Shown here piece after piece: positions 1 to 5,832 of a stretch of 7,189 bases of DNA. Both the position numbers and the translations under genes were made by a program. Source of the stretch: Propionibacteriaceae bacterium (GTDB lineage: Bacteria > Actinomycetota > Actinomycetes > Propionibacteriales > Propionibacteriaceae); the NCBI GenBank assembly GCA_905372155.1, contig CAJPNZ010000134.1:1-7189 (forward strand). Reading direction: 5' to 3'. Position 1 is the first letter of the stretch; the number at the start of each line of letters is the position of its first letter. Below the pieces are notes generated by a model that saw only the letters and a program-made list of their open reading frames with translations, was not told the DNA's origin and did not search any database.

Positions 1-129
1 GGCCTGGGGCAAGGGGAAGGGGGCGGAGGCCGAGCGGTTGTGTTGGTTTGGTACGCCTTTTACTTTGTGGCGTTGGCCACGAACTGGTGTGATCGCTGAT
101 ATCGCCTCGAGCGGTGAAGAATGATCCAT
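1..129 (-). CDS. Possible 5' end of a leftward gene, cut by the window edge
   Basis: On the minus strand an ATG at 129-127 opens a frame that stays open for 43 codons to the left edge. Just upstream is a purine-rich stretch (GGAAAGGAAG), although its AGG lies only about 4 bases from the ATG. The peptide begins MDHSSPLEAI and is basic and proline/serine rich further on; I do not recognise a family. Codon use in the first 25 codons (ATA, TCA, ACA, GTA, CCA) is poor for this GC-rich genome, which argues against strong coding. If real, the gene would follow the TPR gene (stop at 206) on the same strand after about 76 bases. Two plus-strand frames are also open from the left edge, with stops at 97-99 and 122-124. 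The first encodes a hydrophobic tail (AVVLVWYAFYFVALA) and could instead be the end of a membrane-protein gene. The region cannot be settled without sequence to the left. Confidence 0.25.
   Translation of the reverse strand, partial: MDHSSPLEAISAITPVRGQRHKVKGVPNQHNRSASAPFPLPQA
64..83. repeat. Small inverted repeat downstream of the TPR gene
   Basis: The core GTGGC-GTTG-GCCAC at 67-80 is a perfect 5-bp stem with a 4-base loop. Two outer T-A pairs and one G/T position extend it to 64-83. It lies past the stop of the leftward TPR gene. No T-run follows it in the leftward direction; a T-rich stretch lies on the other side, which is the wrong place for an intrinsic terminator of either strand. 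It may be chance. Confidence 0.25.
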
Positions 130-205
130 CTTCCTTTCCGAGGATCCTCTGGGGAGATGGGTTTCTCAAATTTCGCCGTACCAGAGGTTCTGGATCTTCT
201 CCGAA

Positions 206-526
206 TCAGAAGTGTACGGCGAGGGCAAAGGCCAGAGACTGCGCCCCCGCCGCCTCCTCGTGCTCGGATTGGCGTTCCAGTGAACGGGCCAGAATCGTGT
301 GCGCGTAGGCGTTGGTGGGTCGTGAGGTGATCAGCTGCCGGGCCAGGTGTTCCTCCTCGGTCAGATAGGCGGCCTTGAAATTGGCCAGGGCCAGCAGCTC
401 GAGGGTTTCCTCGGTCTGGCTGGGTTTCGTCTCGTTCTCCAGCACGACGTGCAGTTCGACGATGGCCTCGCGGAACCTGCGTTCGTCGATGTGGCGTCGC
501 GCGGCGAGCAGGCGCTCGTGGCTCAT
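206..526 (-). CDS. Small tetratricopeptide-repeat (TPR) protein
   Basis: A 106-residue protein with no signal peptide or membrane segment, predicted to be cytoplasmic. It is almost entirely helical and reads as about three TPR-like helix pairs, at roughly residues 5-30, 39-70 and 73-104. The second ends with the proline (P70) that typically closes a TPR unit, and the third has the small-residue pattern AHTILARSLERQ. TPR proteins act as protein-binding scaffolds and have no catalytic role; the partner here is unknown. The start is ATG at 526-524 because a perfect AAGGAGG lies 6 bases upstream. The same frame continues 13 codons further up (to 565), but that extension is arginine-rich, lacks a ribosome site and would overlap the AAGGAGG. 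The gene stands alone, divergent from the amidase. Similar small TPR proteins are usually annotated as hypothetical. I am sure of coding and fold class, not of function. Confidence 0.82.
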   Translation of the reverse strand: MSHERLLAARRHIDERRFREAIVELHVVLENETKPSQTEETLELLALANFKAAYLTEEEHLARQLITSRPTNAYAHTILARSLERQSEHEEAAGAQSLAFALAVHF

Positions 527-639
527 GGCGTGCCTCCTTCGTCGGGTCTGGGTTCCACAACACACCGGTCACCGTTGTTGCTCCAAGGACGGCTCCCGTT
601 CCTTTGATGCCTGTTTCCGGGCGTGCAAGGATGAACGGT
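527..639. promoter_or_regulatory. Divergent intergenic region between the TPR and amidase genes
   Basis: These 113 bases lie between two outward-facing starts, so they should hold promoters for both genes. I see no convincing -35/-10 pair on either strand. Two details stand out: spaced inverted half-sites CAACA (558-562) and TGTTG (576-580), and a tandem CACCG at 563-567 and 570-574 between them. Either could be an operator, but both are short enough to be chance. A TTG at 604 and ATGs at 607 and 631 lie in the amidase frame but are less likely starts than 640. Confidence 0.4.
533..539 (-). promoter_or_regulatory. Shine-Dalgarno site of the TPR gene
   Basis: The minus strand reads AAGGAGG, a perfect anti-16S match, with 6 bases to the ATG at 526. 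It fixes the start of the TPR protein and rules out the longer in-frame extension. Confidence 0.8.
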
Positions 640-1953
640 ATGGATCTTCTCGACGTTGGAGCCGCTGACCTGGGCCGTCGACTCGGTGGTGGGGAGTCAA
701 CAGTCGAGGACCACATCGAGCGCGTACTGGAACGCATCGGAAGACGCGACCCGGAACTGAACGCGTTCTCCCAGCTGAACCCCGGGGCGGTGTCACGCGC
801 CCGGGAGCTCGACGCCACGCCGGCGCGGGAACGGAAAGCGCTGCCACTGTTCGGGGTTCCGGTTGCCGTGAAGGAGGAAATCGAGGTGGCGGGGCTCGTC
901 ACCACCCTCGGAGGTCGCGGAAACACGATTCCCGCGGCCGTCGACTCGGACGTGGTGGCCCGGCTGCGGGCCGCGGGAGCGATCATCATCGGCAAGACCA
1001 ACATGCCCGAGTTCGGGCAGGTGCCCTTCACGGAGGGGGAGTGGGGCGCCACCCACAACCCCTGCGACCCGGCCCGCAGCCCCGGTGGCTCGTCGGGGGG
1101 ATCCGCCGTGGCGGTGGCCTCCGGCATGGTTCCGCTGGCCCTTGGCGGCGACGCCGGCGGTTCCATCCGCATCCCCGCCGCCTGGAGTGGCGTGTTCGGC
1201 ATCAAACCCAGCCGGGGACGGGTCAGCACGGCCCCTCACCCGAACCTGTGGCACAAACTGGGCACCTACGGTCCCCTGGCCCGCAGCGTCGAGGATCTCC
1301 GGCTGGCGATGGCCGTCACGGCACCCGAGGATCCCGGCCCGGGGCTGGACGGGACACTCCGGGTGGGATGGAGCCTCGAATCCTGTCTGCCGGGTGTCAA
1401 ACCCGATCCCCAACTGGCCCGGGCCGTCGCGCGGGCGGCCGACAGGCTGGCGGAGGAAGGCCACGAGGTCACCCGGGGATCGATCCGCTGGGCGGAGACC
1501 CCACTGACGTTCATGGTGCAGTTCCACCTCGGGGTGCTCGACGAGGTGCGCAGGCTGGAACGTCCCGAACGCATCGAGAAACGCTCGAAGCGGATAGCGG
1601 CAATGGCCCGCATGCTGCCGCCTGGGGCGCTGCGGTGGGCGGAGCGCAGCACGACCCGGGTGGAACGGGCCATGGAGCGGATCTTCCGGCGGGTCGATGT
1701 GCTGCTCACCCCCGTGACCCCCATGCTGCCGCCGCCGATCCGGCCCGTGCACCGGATGGGATATCTCGCGGTGCAGCGGGTTTCGGCGAAGGTCATCGCC
1801 TACACCTCGTACTGGAACCTCGCCGGCCACCCGGCCCTCAGCGTGCCCGTCGGCATCAGCTCGGAGGGGCTTCCCCTGGCGGTTCAGGTGATCGGCAGGC
1901 GGGGCGAGGACGACTTGGTCCTGGAGGTCGGGGAGCGGTTGACCCGCTACTGA
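640..1953 (+). CDS. Amidase-signature family hydrolase
   Basis: A 437-residue cytoplasmic enzyme of the amidase signature (AS) family, which hydrolyses carboxylic amides through a Ser-cisSer-Lys triad. The triad is visible: K78 in GVPVAVKEE, cis-Ser S151 in SPGGSSGGSA, and nucleophile S175 in GGDAGGSIRIPAAW. The 24-residue spacing between the two serines matches the family. Flanking hallmarks are present: GKTNMPEFG (118-126) after the lysine and GVFGIKPSRGRVS after the nucleophile. The C-terminal part has the usual LLTPVTPMLPPP and YWNLAGHPALSVPVG segments. Start 640 (MDLLDV) is preferred because family members begin here and an AAGG lies 9 bases upstream; in-frame TTG 604, ATG 607 and ATG 631 would add up to 12 unlike residues. 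The protein is slightly shorter than typical members (about 450-500). Without gatB or gatC nearby, GatA of the Glu-tRNA amidotransferase is unlikely. The substrate cannot be told from sequence. The 3' end overlaps the convergent orn gene by 7 bases. Confidence 0.93.
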   Translation: MDLLDVGAADLGRRLGGGESTVEDHIERVLERIGRRDPELNAFSQLNPGAVSRARELDATPARERKALPLFGVPVAVKEEIEVAGLVTTLGGRGNTIPAAVDSDVVARLRAAGAIIIGKTNMPEFGQVPFTEGEWGATHNPCDPARSPGGSSGGSAVAVASGMVPLALGGDAGGSIRIPAAWSGVFGIKPSRGRVSTAPHPNLWHKLGTYGPLARSVEDLRLAMAVTAPEDPGPGLDGTLRVGWSLESCLPGVKPDPQLARAVARAADRLAEEGHEVTRGSIRWAETPLTFMVQFHLGVLDEVRRLERPERIEKRSKRIAAMARMLPPGALRWAERSTTRVERAMERIFRRVDVLLTPVTPMLPPPIRPVHRMGYLAVQRVSAKVIAYTSYWNLAGHPALSVPVGISSEGLPLAVQVIGRRGEDDLVLEVGERLTRY

Positions 1954-2582
1954 ACGGACTCGACCCGCGGGTCGGCCAGCCCCGTCAGGCTGCCGCGGTG
2001 GCGGGCCGCGATCTGCTTGGCCTGGTTCGTGGTGGGGCCGGGGGCGGCGACGAACATGGCCTCGCGGTAGTAGCGCAGCTCCTCGATGGATTCCTGAATG
2101 TCGGCCAGCGCCCGGTGGTTTCCCTGCTTGGCGGGAGCCTGGTACAGCACCCGCGGGAACCAGCGCCGCGCCAGCTCCTTCAGGGAGGAGACGTCCACGT
2201 TGCGGTAGTGGACGTGGGCCTCCAGCTCGGGCATGTCCCGGGCCAGGAACGCGCGATCCGTCCCGATGGTGTTGCCCGCCAGGGGGACCTTGCGGGCGGT
2301 GGGCACGAACTCCCGGACGTAGTCGAGGACCGTCCGGGTGGCCTCCTCCATCGTGGTTCCGTCGGCCAGGGCATCCAGCAGTCCTGATCTGGTGTGCATC
2401 TCGCGGACGAAATCGCTCATTCCGGCAAGCTGCTCGTCACTGGGCTTGATCAGCACGTCAACGCCCTCACCCAACACGTTCAGGTCCTTGTCCGTGACGA
2501 GCACCGCGACCTCGATCAGCGCGTCGCGTTCCAGGTCCAGCCCAGTCATCTCGCAGTCAATCCACACCAGTTCATCGCTCAC
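1947..2582 (-). CDS. orn: Oligoribonuclease (3'-5' exoribonuclease of the DEDDh family)
   Basis: A 211-residue cytoplasmic exonuclease that degrades 2-5 nt RNAs left by other RNases, and in many bacteria also pGpG from cyclic-di-GMP breakdown. All DEDDh residues are present: D9 and E11 in WIDCEMTGLD (Exo I), D109 in GNTIGTDRAFL (Exo II), and H156 with D161 in NHRALADIQESIEELRYYR (Exo III). The YRNVDVSSLKELARRW segment (127-141) is an Orn signature. A C-terminal tail of about 30 residues follows the exonuclease domain, making it longer than the E. coli enzyme (about 180), as is common in actinomycetes. The start is GTG at 2582 (VSDELVWIDCEM), matching where Orn proteins begin. An in-frame ATG at 2618 would add 12 unconserved residues. 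The ribosome site is weak (CTGGA). The gene is divergent from the tRNA gene and convergent with the amidase; no terminator is seen between the convergent stops. Confidence 0.96.
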   Translation of the reverse strand: MSDELVWIDCEMTGLDLERDALIEVAVLVTDKDLNVLGEGVDVLIKPSDEQLAGMSDFVREMHTRSGLLDALADGTTMEEATRTVLDYVREFVPTARKVPLAGNTIGTDRAFLARDMPELEAHVHYRNVDVSSLKELARRWFPRVLYQAPAKQGNHRALADIQESIEELRYYREAMFVAAPGPTTNQAKQIAARHRGSLTGLADPRVESVQ

Positions 2583-2712
2583 CGATCCAGAGTATTGCCC
2601 AAACCCTGCACCGTGCACAGCAAGATCCGATCAGGATGCGTAGAATCTGCGGTCAGGAGATCCCGAACGCTGGGACGGCTGAAGTAGCGGTTCCCGTGCT
2701 ACGGACCTCCGG
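2583..2712. promoter_or_regulatory. Divergent spacer upstream of orn and tRNA-Arg
   Basis: These 130 bases hold no convincing gene and should carry the promoters of orn (leftward) and tRNA-Arg (rightward). On the plus strand TAGAAT at 2641-2646 is a 5/6 match to a -10 box, but the sequence 17-18 bases upstream does not resemble TTGACA, and the tRNA begins about 60 bases downstream. A short palindrome TGCAC-C-GTGCA sits at 2607-2617, upstream of orn. I see no clear stable-RNA promoter immediately before the tRNA. Confidence 0.4.
2641..2646 (+). promoter_or_regulatory. Candidate -10 element for the tRNA-Arg (and prsW) transcript
   Basis: TAGAAT matches the TANNNT core of actinobacterial housekeeping -10 boxes. 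No good -35 accompanies it. Initiation would fall near 2653, leaving a leader of about 60 bases to be trimmed from the tRNA by RNase P. This is tentative. Confidence 0.3.
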
Positions 2713-2788
2713 GCCCCAGTAGCTCAGTGGATAGAGCAACAGCCTTCTAATCTGTAGTGCGCAGGTTCGAGTCCTGCCTGGGGCGCCA
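2713..2788 (+). tRNA. tRNA-Arg (anticodon UCU), CCA encoded
   Basis: A full 76-base cloverleaf. The acceptor arms GCCCCAG (2713-2719) and CTGGGGC (2778-2784) pair over all 7 positions; the discriminator is G2785 and CCA is encoded at 2786-2788. The D arm is GCTC/GAGC with a GG-containing loop, the T arm is GCAGG/CCTGC with loop TTCGAGT, and the variable loop has 5 bases. The anticodon loop CTTCTAA (2744-2750) places TCT at 2746-2748, reading AGA and probably AGG, which are rare codons in GC-rich genomes. The fifth anticodon-stem pair is a C2743/T2751 mismatch; the other four pair normally. The prsW-family start lies 18 bases past the CCA with no terminator between. Confidence 0.96.
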
Positions 2789-2806
2789 AGTACCCTGTAG
2801 GGCATC

Positions 2807-4084
2807 ATGACTCAGGTTGTAGATCGGCAACGCTGGCTCTCGGGCCTGCCCACCGCCTCCCATCGTCCCTGGTGGCAGCGCATGCTGCGCAGCCCTTTGT
2901 TCTGGATCACCCTCGTTCTGGTCCCGTTCTTCGTCTACAACCTGGTCGACCAGTACCAGATGTTGAACCCCGACCGCACCTATCCCGACGGAACCGTGGC
3001 CCTCGGGCTGAACAACGAATCCCTGCGGATGGCGGCGTACTGGGCGATGTGGACGGCCTTGGCGTACACGGTCCTGTTCATCTGGCTCGACAGGTTCCGG
3101 CCCCAGAAACCACTCATCTGGTTCCTGTCCTTCGGGTGGGGGGCGTGCACCGCGACGTGGGCGAGCATCTACATCAACTCGTGGGCGGGGCAGATGATGC
3201 AGACCACCAGCGCCGAAGCGGACTCGGGTACGCGGCCCGCGATCTTCATCGCCCCGTTCGTCGAGGAGGCCACGAAGGCCACCGTCTTGTTCCTGCTGGT
3301 CATCTTCTACCGAAATCGTTTCATCTCGCGGATCAGCGTCGTCTCCTTGGCCGGTCTGTCCGCGATCGGGTTCGCCTTCGTGGAGAACATCATCTACTAC
3401 GCCCGAGTGGTCGTGTTCGCGAACAACCACATCGAGGTCGGCGATCCGGAGCAGGCCGTGCTCCAACTCGTCATGCTCCGGGGCGTCTACACATCTTTCG
3501 GACACCCGATCTTCACGATGATGACGGCCTTCGGAATCTCCGTCGCCCTCGGTGCGCGCAGCAAATGGGTGCGGGTGACGGCGCCACTGGCGGGTTTCCT
3601 GCTCGCCGCCGGAGGGCACATGCTCTTCAACGGCGTTTCGAGCATGAACCCGGTCGACAACCTCAGGAATCAGTGGTACATGGCTCTCGGGTTCGTGGCC
3701 GTGATTGTCCTCTTCCTGGTGGCGAGCGTGGTGGGGGAGACCCGCGTGCTGCGGCACCGCTTCATCGATCTCAGGCAGGGCGGTTGGCTCGAGGATCAAG
3801 ACGTGGTCGTCTACTCGAGTCCGTTCCGACGCATCAAACTTCACCTGGCCGGAATCTGCCGAGGCCCGAGGGTGTGGTGGCGGACCGCGAAGTTCATGCG
3901 TCTGATCACCGAACTGGCGCATACGCGGGAGCAGACCACCCGTGGCACCGTCGGCCCCGGTTCCGATCACCGCACCCACGAACTGGTGCACCAGATCGAG
4001 GAACTACGCCCCGATGCGCTCACCGATACCCGGGGGCTTACCATCATTCCCAGACGTCGTTCCCAAGGCGGCGTCACCGCCTAG
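2807..4084 (+). CDS. PrsW-family intramembrane metalloprotease
   Basis: A 425-residue polytopic membrane protein with about eight hydrophobic segments (near 31-47, 74-94, 103-122, 147-168, 178-202, 229-249, 256-276, 289-309). The PrsW/M82 zinc-protease motifs fall in the membrane core: E153-E154 with K157 in FVEEATK, E193-N194 in GFAFVEN, H233 in TSFGHPIFT and H271 in GGHMLFNG. In Bacillus subtilis PrsW makes the first cut in the anti-sigma factor RsiW in response to envelope stress; other members' substrates are mostly unknown, and so is this one. No sigma or anti-sigma gene is in the window. A C-terminal tail of about 115 residues (310-425), rich in Arg and probably cytoplasmic, follows the last segment. 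The start ATG 2807 has AGGG 4 bases upstream. The gene lies 18 bases after the tRNA and 26 bases before the GTPase gene, suggesting co-transcription with both. Family assignment is firm; substrate and role are not. Confidence 0.92.
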   Translation: MTQVVDRQRWLSGLPTASHRPWWQRMLRSPLFWITLVLVPFFVYNLVDQYQMLNPDRTYPDGTVALGLNNESLRMAAYWAMWTALAYTVLFIWLDRFRPQKPLIWFLSFGWGACTATWASIYINSWAGQMMQTTSAEADSGTRPAIFIAPFVEEATKATVLFLLVIFYRNRFISRISVVSLAGLSAIGFAFVENIIYYARVVVFANNHIEVGDPEQAVLQLVMLRGVYTSFGHPIFTMMTAFGISVALGARSKWVRVTAPLAGFLLAAGGHMLFNGVSSMNPVDNLRNQWYMALGFVAVIVLFLVASVVGETRVLRHRFIDLRQGGWLEDQDVVVYSSPFRRIKLHLAGICRGPRVWWRTAKFMRLITELAHTREQTTRGTVGPGSDHRTHELVHQIEELRPDALTDTRGLTIIPRRRSQGGVTA

Positions 4085-4110
4085 TCACCCTTCCCCGATC
4101 CCCCCACTTC

Positions 4111-5832
4111 ATGAAGAATCCTCTGGCCGATGCCCTGACCGGGCTGTTCCTGGTCCTGCCCAACATCCGATTCCCCATCCCCCTGGACGGTGCCGACATC
4201 CTGGCGGCGCGGGTCAGAGCGGTGAATCGCCAGGTGGAAGATTACCTCCTGCCAAGGGCGCGTCGCCTGGATGCCCCGCTGCTGACCGTCGTCGGGGGGC
4301 CCACGGGGACGGGGAAATCCACGATCGTCAACTCCCTGCTGGGGGCGGTCGTGACCCGGACAGGGGTTAGGCGCCCCACGACGGCGCTTCCAACGCTGAT
4401 CTGCAACCGGGAGGACCGGGACTGGTTTCGCTCGGGGGCCGTGCTTCCGGAACTCGCTCGGACCGATCGCGAGACCGATGGACCGCGAGCTCTGCGCGTC
4501 ATCACCACTGATTCGCTTCCCGCAGGCATGGCGCTCCTGGACGCCCCCGACATCGACTCGATCGATGACGACAACCGGATGCTCTCCCGGCAGCTCTTGG
4601 CGGCAGCCGACCTGTGGCTGTTCGTGACGACCGCCACCCGGTACGCGGACGCCGTCGCCTGGGAACTGCTGGGAGTGGCTGCGGCGCGCAACGCGGCCAT
4701 CGCCCTGGTTCTCAACCGTTGTCCGCGGGTTTCCGTACCGGACCTGCGCTCCCATCTGGGGCAACTCCTGACCGCGCGGGGAATCCGGCTCCGCGGGTTG
4801 TTCAGCGTTCCCGAGCGGGAGAGCCAGAATGAGGGAATCCTGCCGGCAGAGCTGGTCGCGGAACTGAACCAATGGCTCGACGGAGTCGCCAGGGATCGCA
4901 AGGAACGCCGTGCCGTCGCGGTTCAAACCCTGGCCGGGGCGGTCAGGGGACTGGACGCCGAGCTGCGTTACCTGGCCGATGGGAGCCGCAGCCAGCTCGC
5001 CGCCGTCGCCCAGCTGCGGGACTCGGCGGAGACGGAGTTCCGGTTGGCGATGGAGGAGATCAGTCGCGCCACCGCGGATGGTTCCATGCTCCGCGGGGAG
5101 GTGCTCGGCCGGTGGCAGGACATGGTCGGCACGGGAGACCTGATGCGAGGCATCGAGGAACGGATCGCCGCCGTCCGCGACCGCCTCGCCGAATGGCTCA
5201 CCGGGCGGAAACGGGTCGAGCCGGTCGAAGCCGCCATCTCGGAGGGACTCGTTGCGTTGATCGTCGAACACGGAACCGCGGCCTGCCAGCGCGCGGCGAG
5301 CCACTGGTCGCTGACCCCGTGGGGGCAGGCGCTGGTGGCCGGGGACCGGGATCCGCTCAGCAGACCGGATCCCTCTTTCACAGCCGAGGCGGAGAGGCTC
5401 GTCAAGGCCTGGCAGGGGGACATCCTCACCATCCTCGAGCAGGAGGGCCGTTCCAGGCGGCGCACCGCCCGGTTCCTGGCGCTCGGCACCAACGCCATCG
5501 GAGTTTCCCTGGTGATCACGGTGTTCGCCGCCACGGGCGGGTTGACCACCGCGGAGGTGGGGATTGCAGGGGGCTCCTCGGTGCTCGCCCAGCGCTTCCT
5601 GGAGGGGATCTTCGGGGATGACGCCGTCAGGCGCCTCGCCGCGCGCGCCCGGGCGGAGCTGGACAAACGGATCTCAGCGCTGCTCGGGTCCCAGTTCGCT
5701 CGATTCGACGCCCGCCTGGATCAGCTGGGCGTGGAGGCCAGCCTTCCCGATCGCCTGGTTCGCGCCGCCGACGAATTGAAACTGGCCAGCGCCGAGGCGT
5801 TCGAGGCGCTGACCAGGCCGGAGGGTTACTGA
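4111..5832 (+). CDS. Dynamin-like membrane GTPase, first of a pair
   Basis: A 573-residue P-loop GTPase. G1 is GGPTGTGKST (62-71, K69). The likely G2 threonine is T90 or T91 (RRPTTALPT). G3 is D145-A-P-D148, with Asp where most GTPases have Gly, inside LLDAPDIDSI. The G4 position reads LNRCPR (201-206), lacking the Asp of N/TKxD, so guanine specificity may be relaxed. Residues 260-450 are mostly helical and charged. A hydrophobic pair at about 454-474 and 477-497 looks like a membrane hairpin, followed by a helical C-terminus. This order (G domain, helical stalk, membrane hairpin, helical tail) fits bacterial dynamin-like proteins, which remodel or tether membranes. Actinobacterial homologues are often mislabelled as ABC transporters. 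ATG 4111 is the only upstream start available, 26 bases after the prsW-family stop, but no Shine-Dalgarno sequence precedes it. The stop overlaps the next ATG. The biological role is inferred. Confidence 0.85.
   Translation: MKNPLADALTGLFLVLPNIRFPIPLDGADILAARVRAVNRQVEDYLLPRARRLDAPLLTVVGGPTGTGKSTIVNSLLGAVVTRTGVRRPTTALPTLICNREDRDWFRSGAVLPELARTDRETDGPRALRVITTDSLPAGMALLDAPDIDSIDDDNRMLSRQLLAAADLWLFVTTATRYADAVAWELLGVAAARNAAIALVLNRCPRVSVPDLRSHLGQLLTARGIRLRGLFSVPERESQNEGILPAELVAELNQWLDGVARDRKERRAVAVQTLAGAVRGLDAELRYLADGSRSQLAAVAQLRDSAETEFRLAMEEISRATADGSMLRGEVLGRWQDMVGTGDLMRGIEERIAAVRDRLAEWLTGRKRVEPVEAAISEGLVALIVEHGTAACQRAASHWSLTPWGQALVAGDRDPLSRPDPSFTAEAERLVKAWQGDILTILEQEGRSRRRTARFLALGTNAIGVSLVITVFAATGGLTTAEVGIAGGSSVLAQRFLEGIFGDDAVRRLAARARAELDKRISALLGSQFARFDARLDQLGVEASLPDRLVRAADELKLASAEAFEALTRPEGY
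5820..5825 (+). promoter_or_regulatory. Shine-Dalgarno site of the second GTPase gene
   Basis: GGAGGG lies inside the last codons of the first GTPase gene, 6 bases before ATG 5832. With the TGATG stop/start overlap it supports translational coupling and fixes the start of the second GTPase. Confidence 0.75.

Noticed and set aside
181..193. CCAGA-GGT-TCTGG hairpin as terminator of the TPR gene
   Set aside because: A 5-bp stem with a 3-base loop and no T-run in the leftward direction is too weak.
60..1229. A 389-codon minus-strand open frame across the TPR gene and the amidase
   Set aside because: It is out of frame with the TPR gene, antisense to the amidase active-site region, and low complexity.
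640..1953. GatA subunit of Asp/Glu-tRNA amidotransferase
   Set aside because: gatB and gatC are not adjacent, the protein is short, and a stand-alone amidase fits better.
1041..2387. A 448-codon plus-strand open frame running through the amidase and orn genes
   Set aside because: It has an Arg/Gly/Pro-rich composition without motifs and crosses two well-supported genes on opposite strands.
2760..2788. tRNA 3' end as an attachment site of an integrative element
   Set aside because: No integrase, no second copy of the tRNA 3' end and no foreign-looking base composition downstream; the adjacent genes look native.
2793..2802. CCCTGTAGGG inverted repeat between the tRNA and the prsW-family gene as a terminator or attenuator
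   Set aside because: A 4-bp stem with a 2-base loop is too small to form a stable hairpin, and no T-run follows.
2747..3991. A 414-codon open frame on the minus strand opposite the PrsW-family gene
   Set aside because: It overlaps the tRNA, is rich in low-complexity His/Arg/Glu/Gly runs, and mirrors a gene with clear conserved motifs. It is a GC-rich shadow frame.
4111..5832. ABC transporter ATPase (a common label for such proteins)
   Set aside because: There is a Walker A motif but no ABC signature (LSGGQ). The G3-type DAPD and the C-terminal membrane hairpin fit a dynamin-like GTPase.
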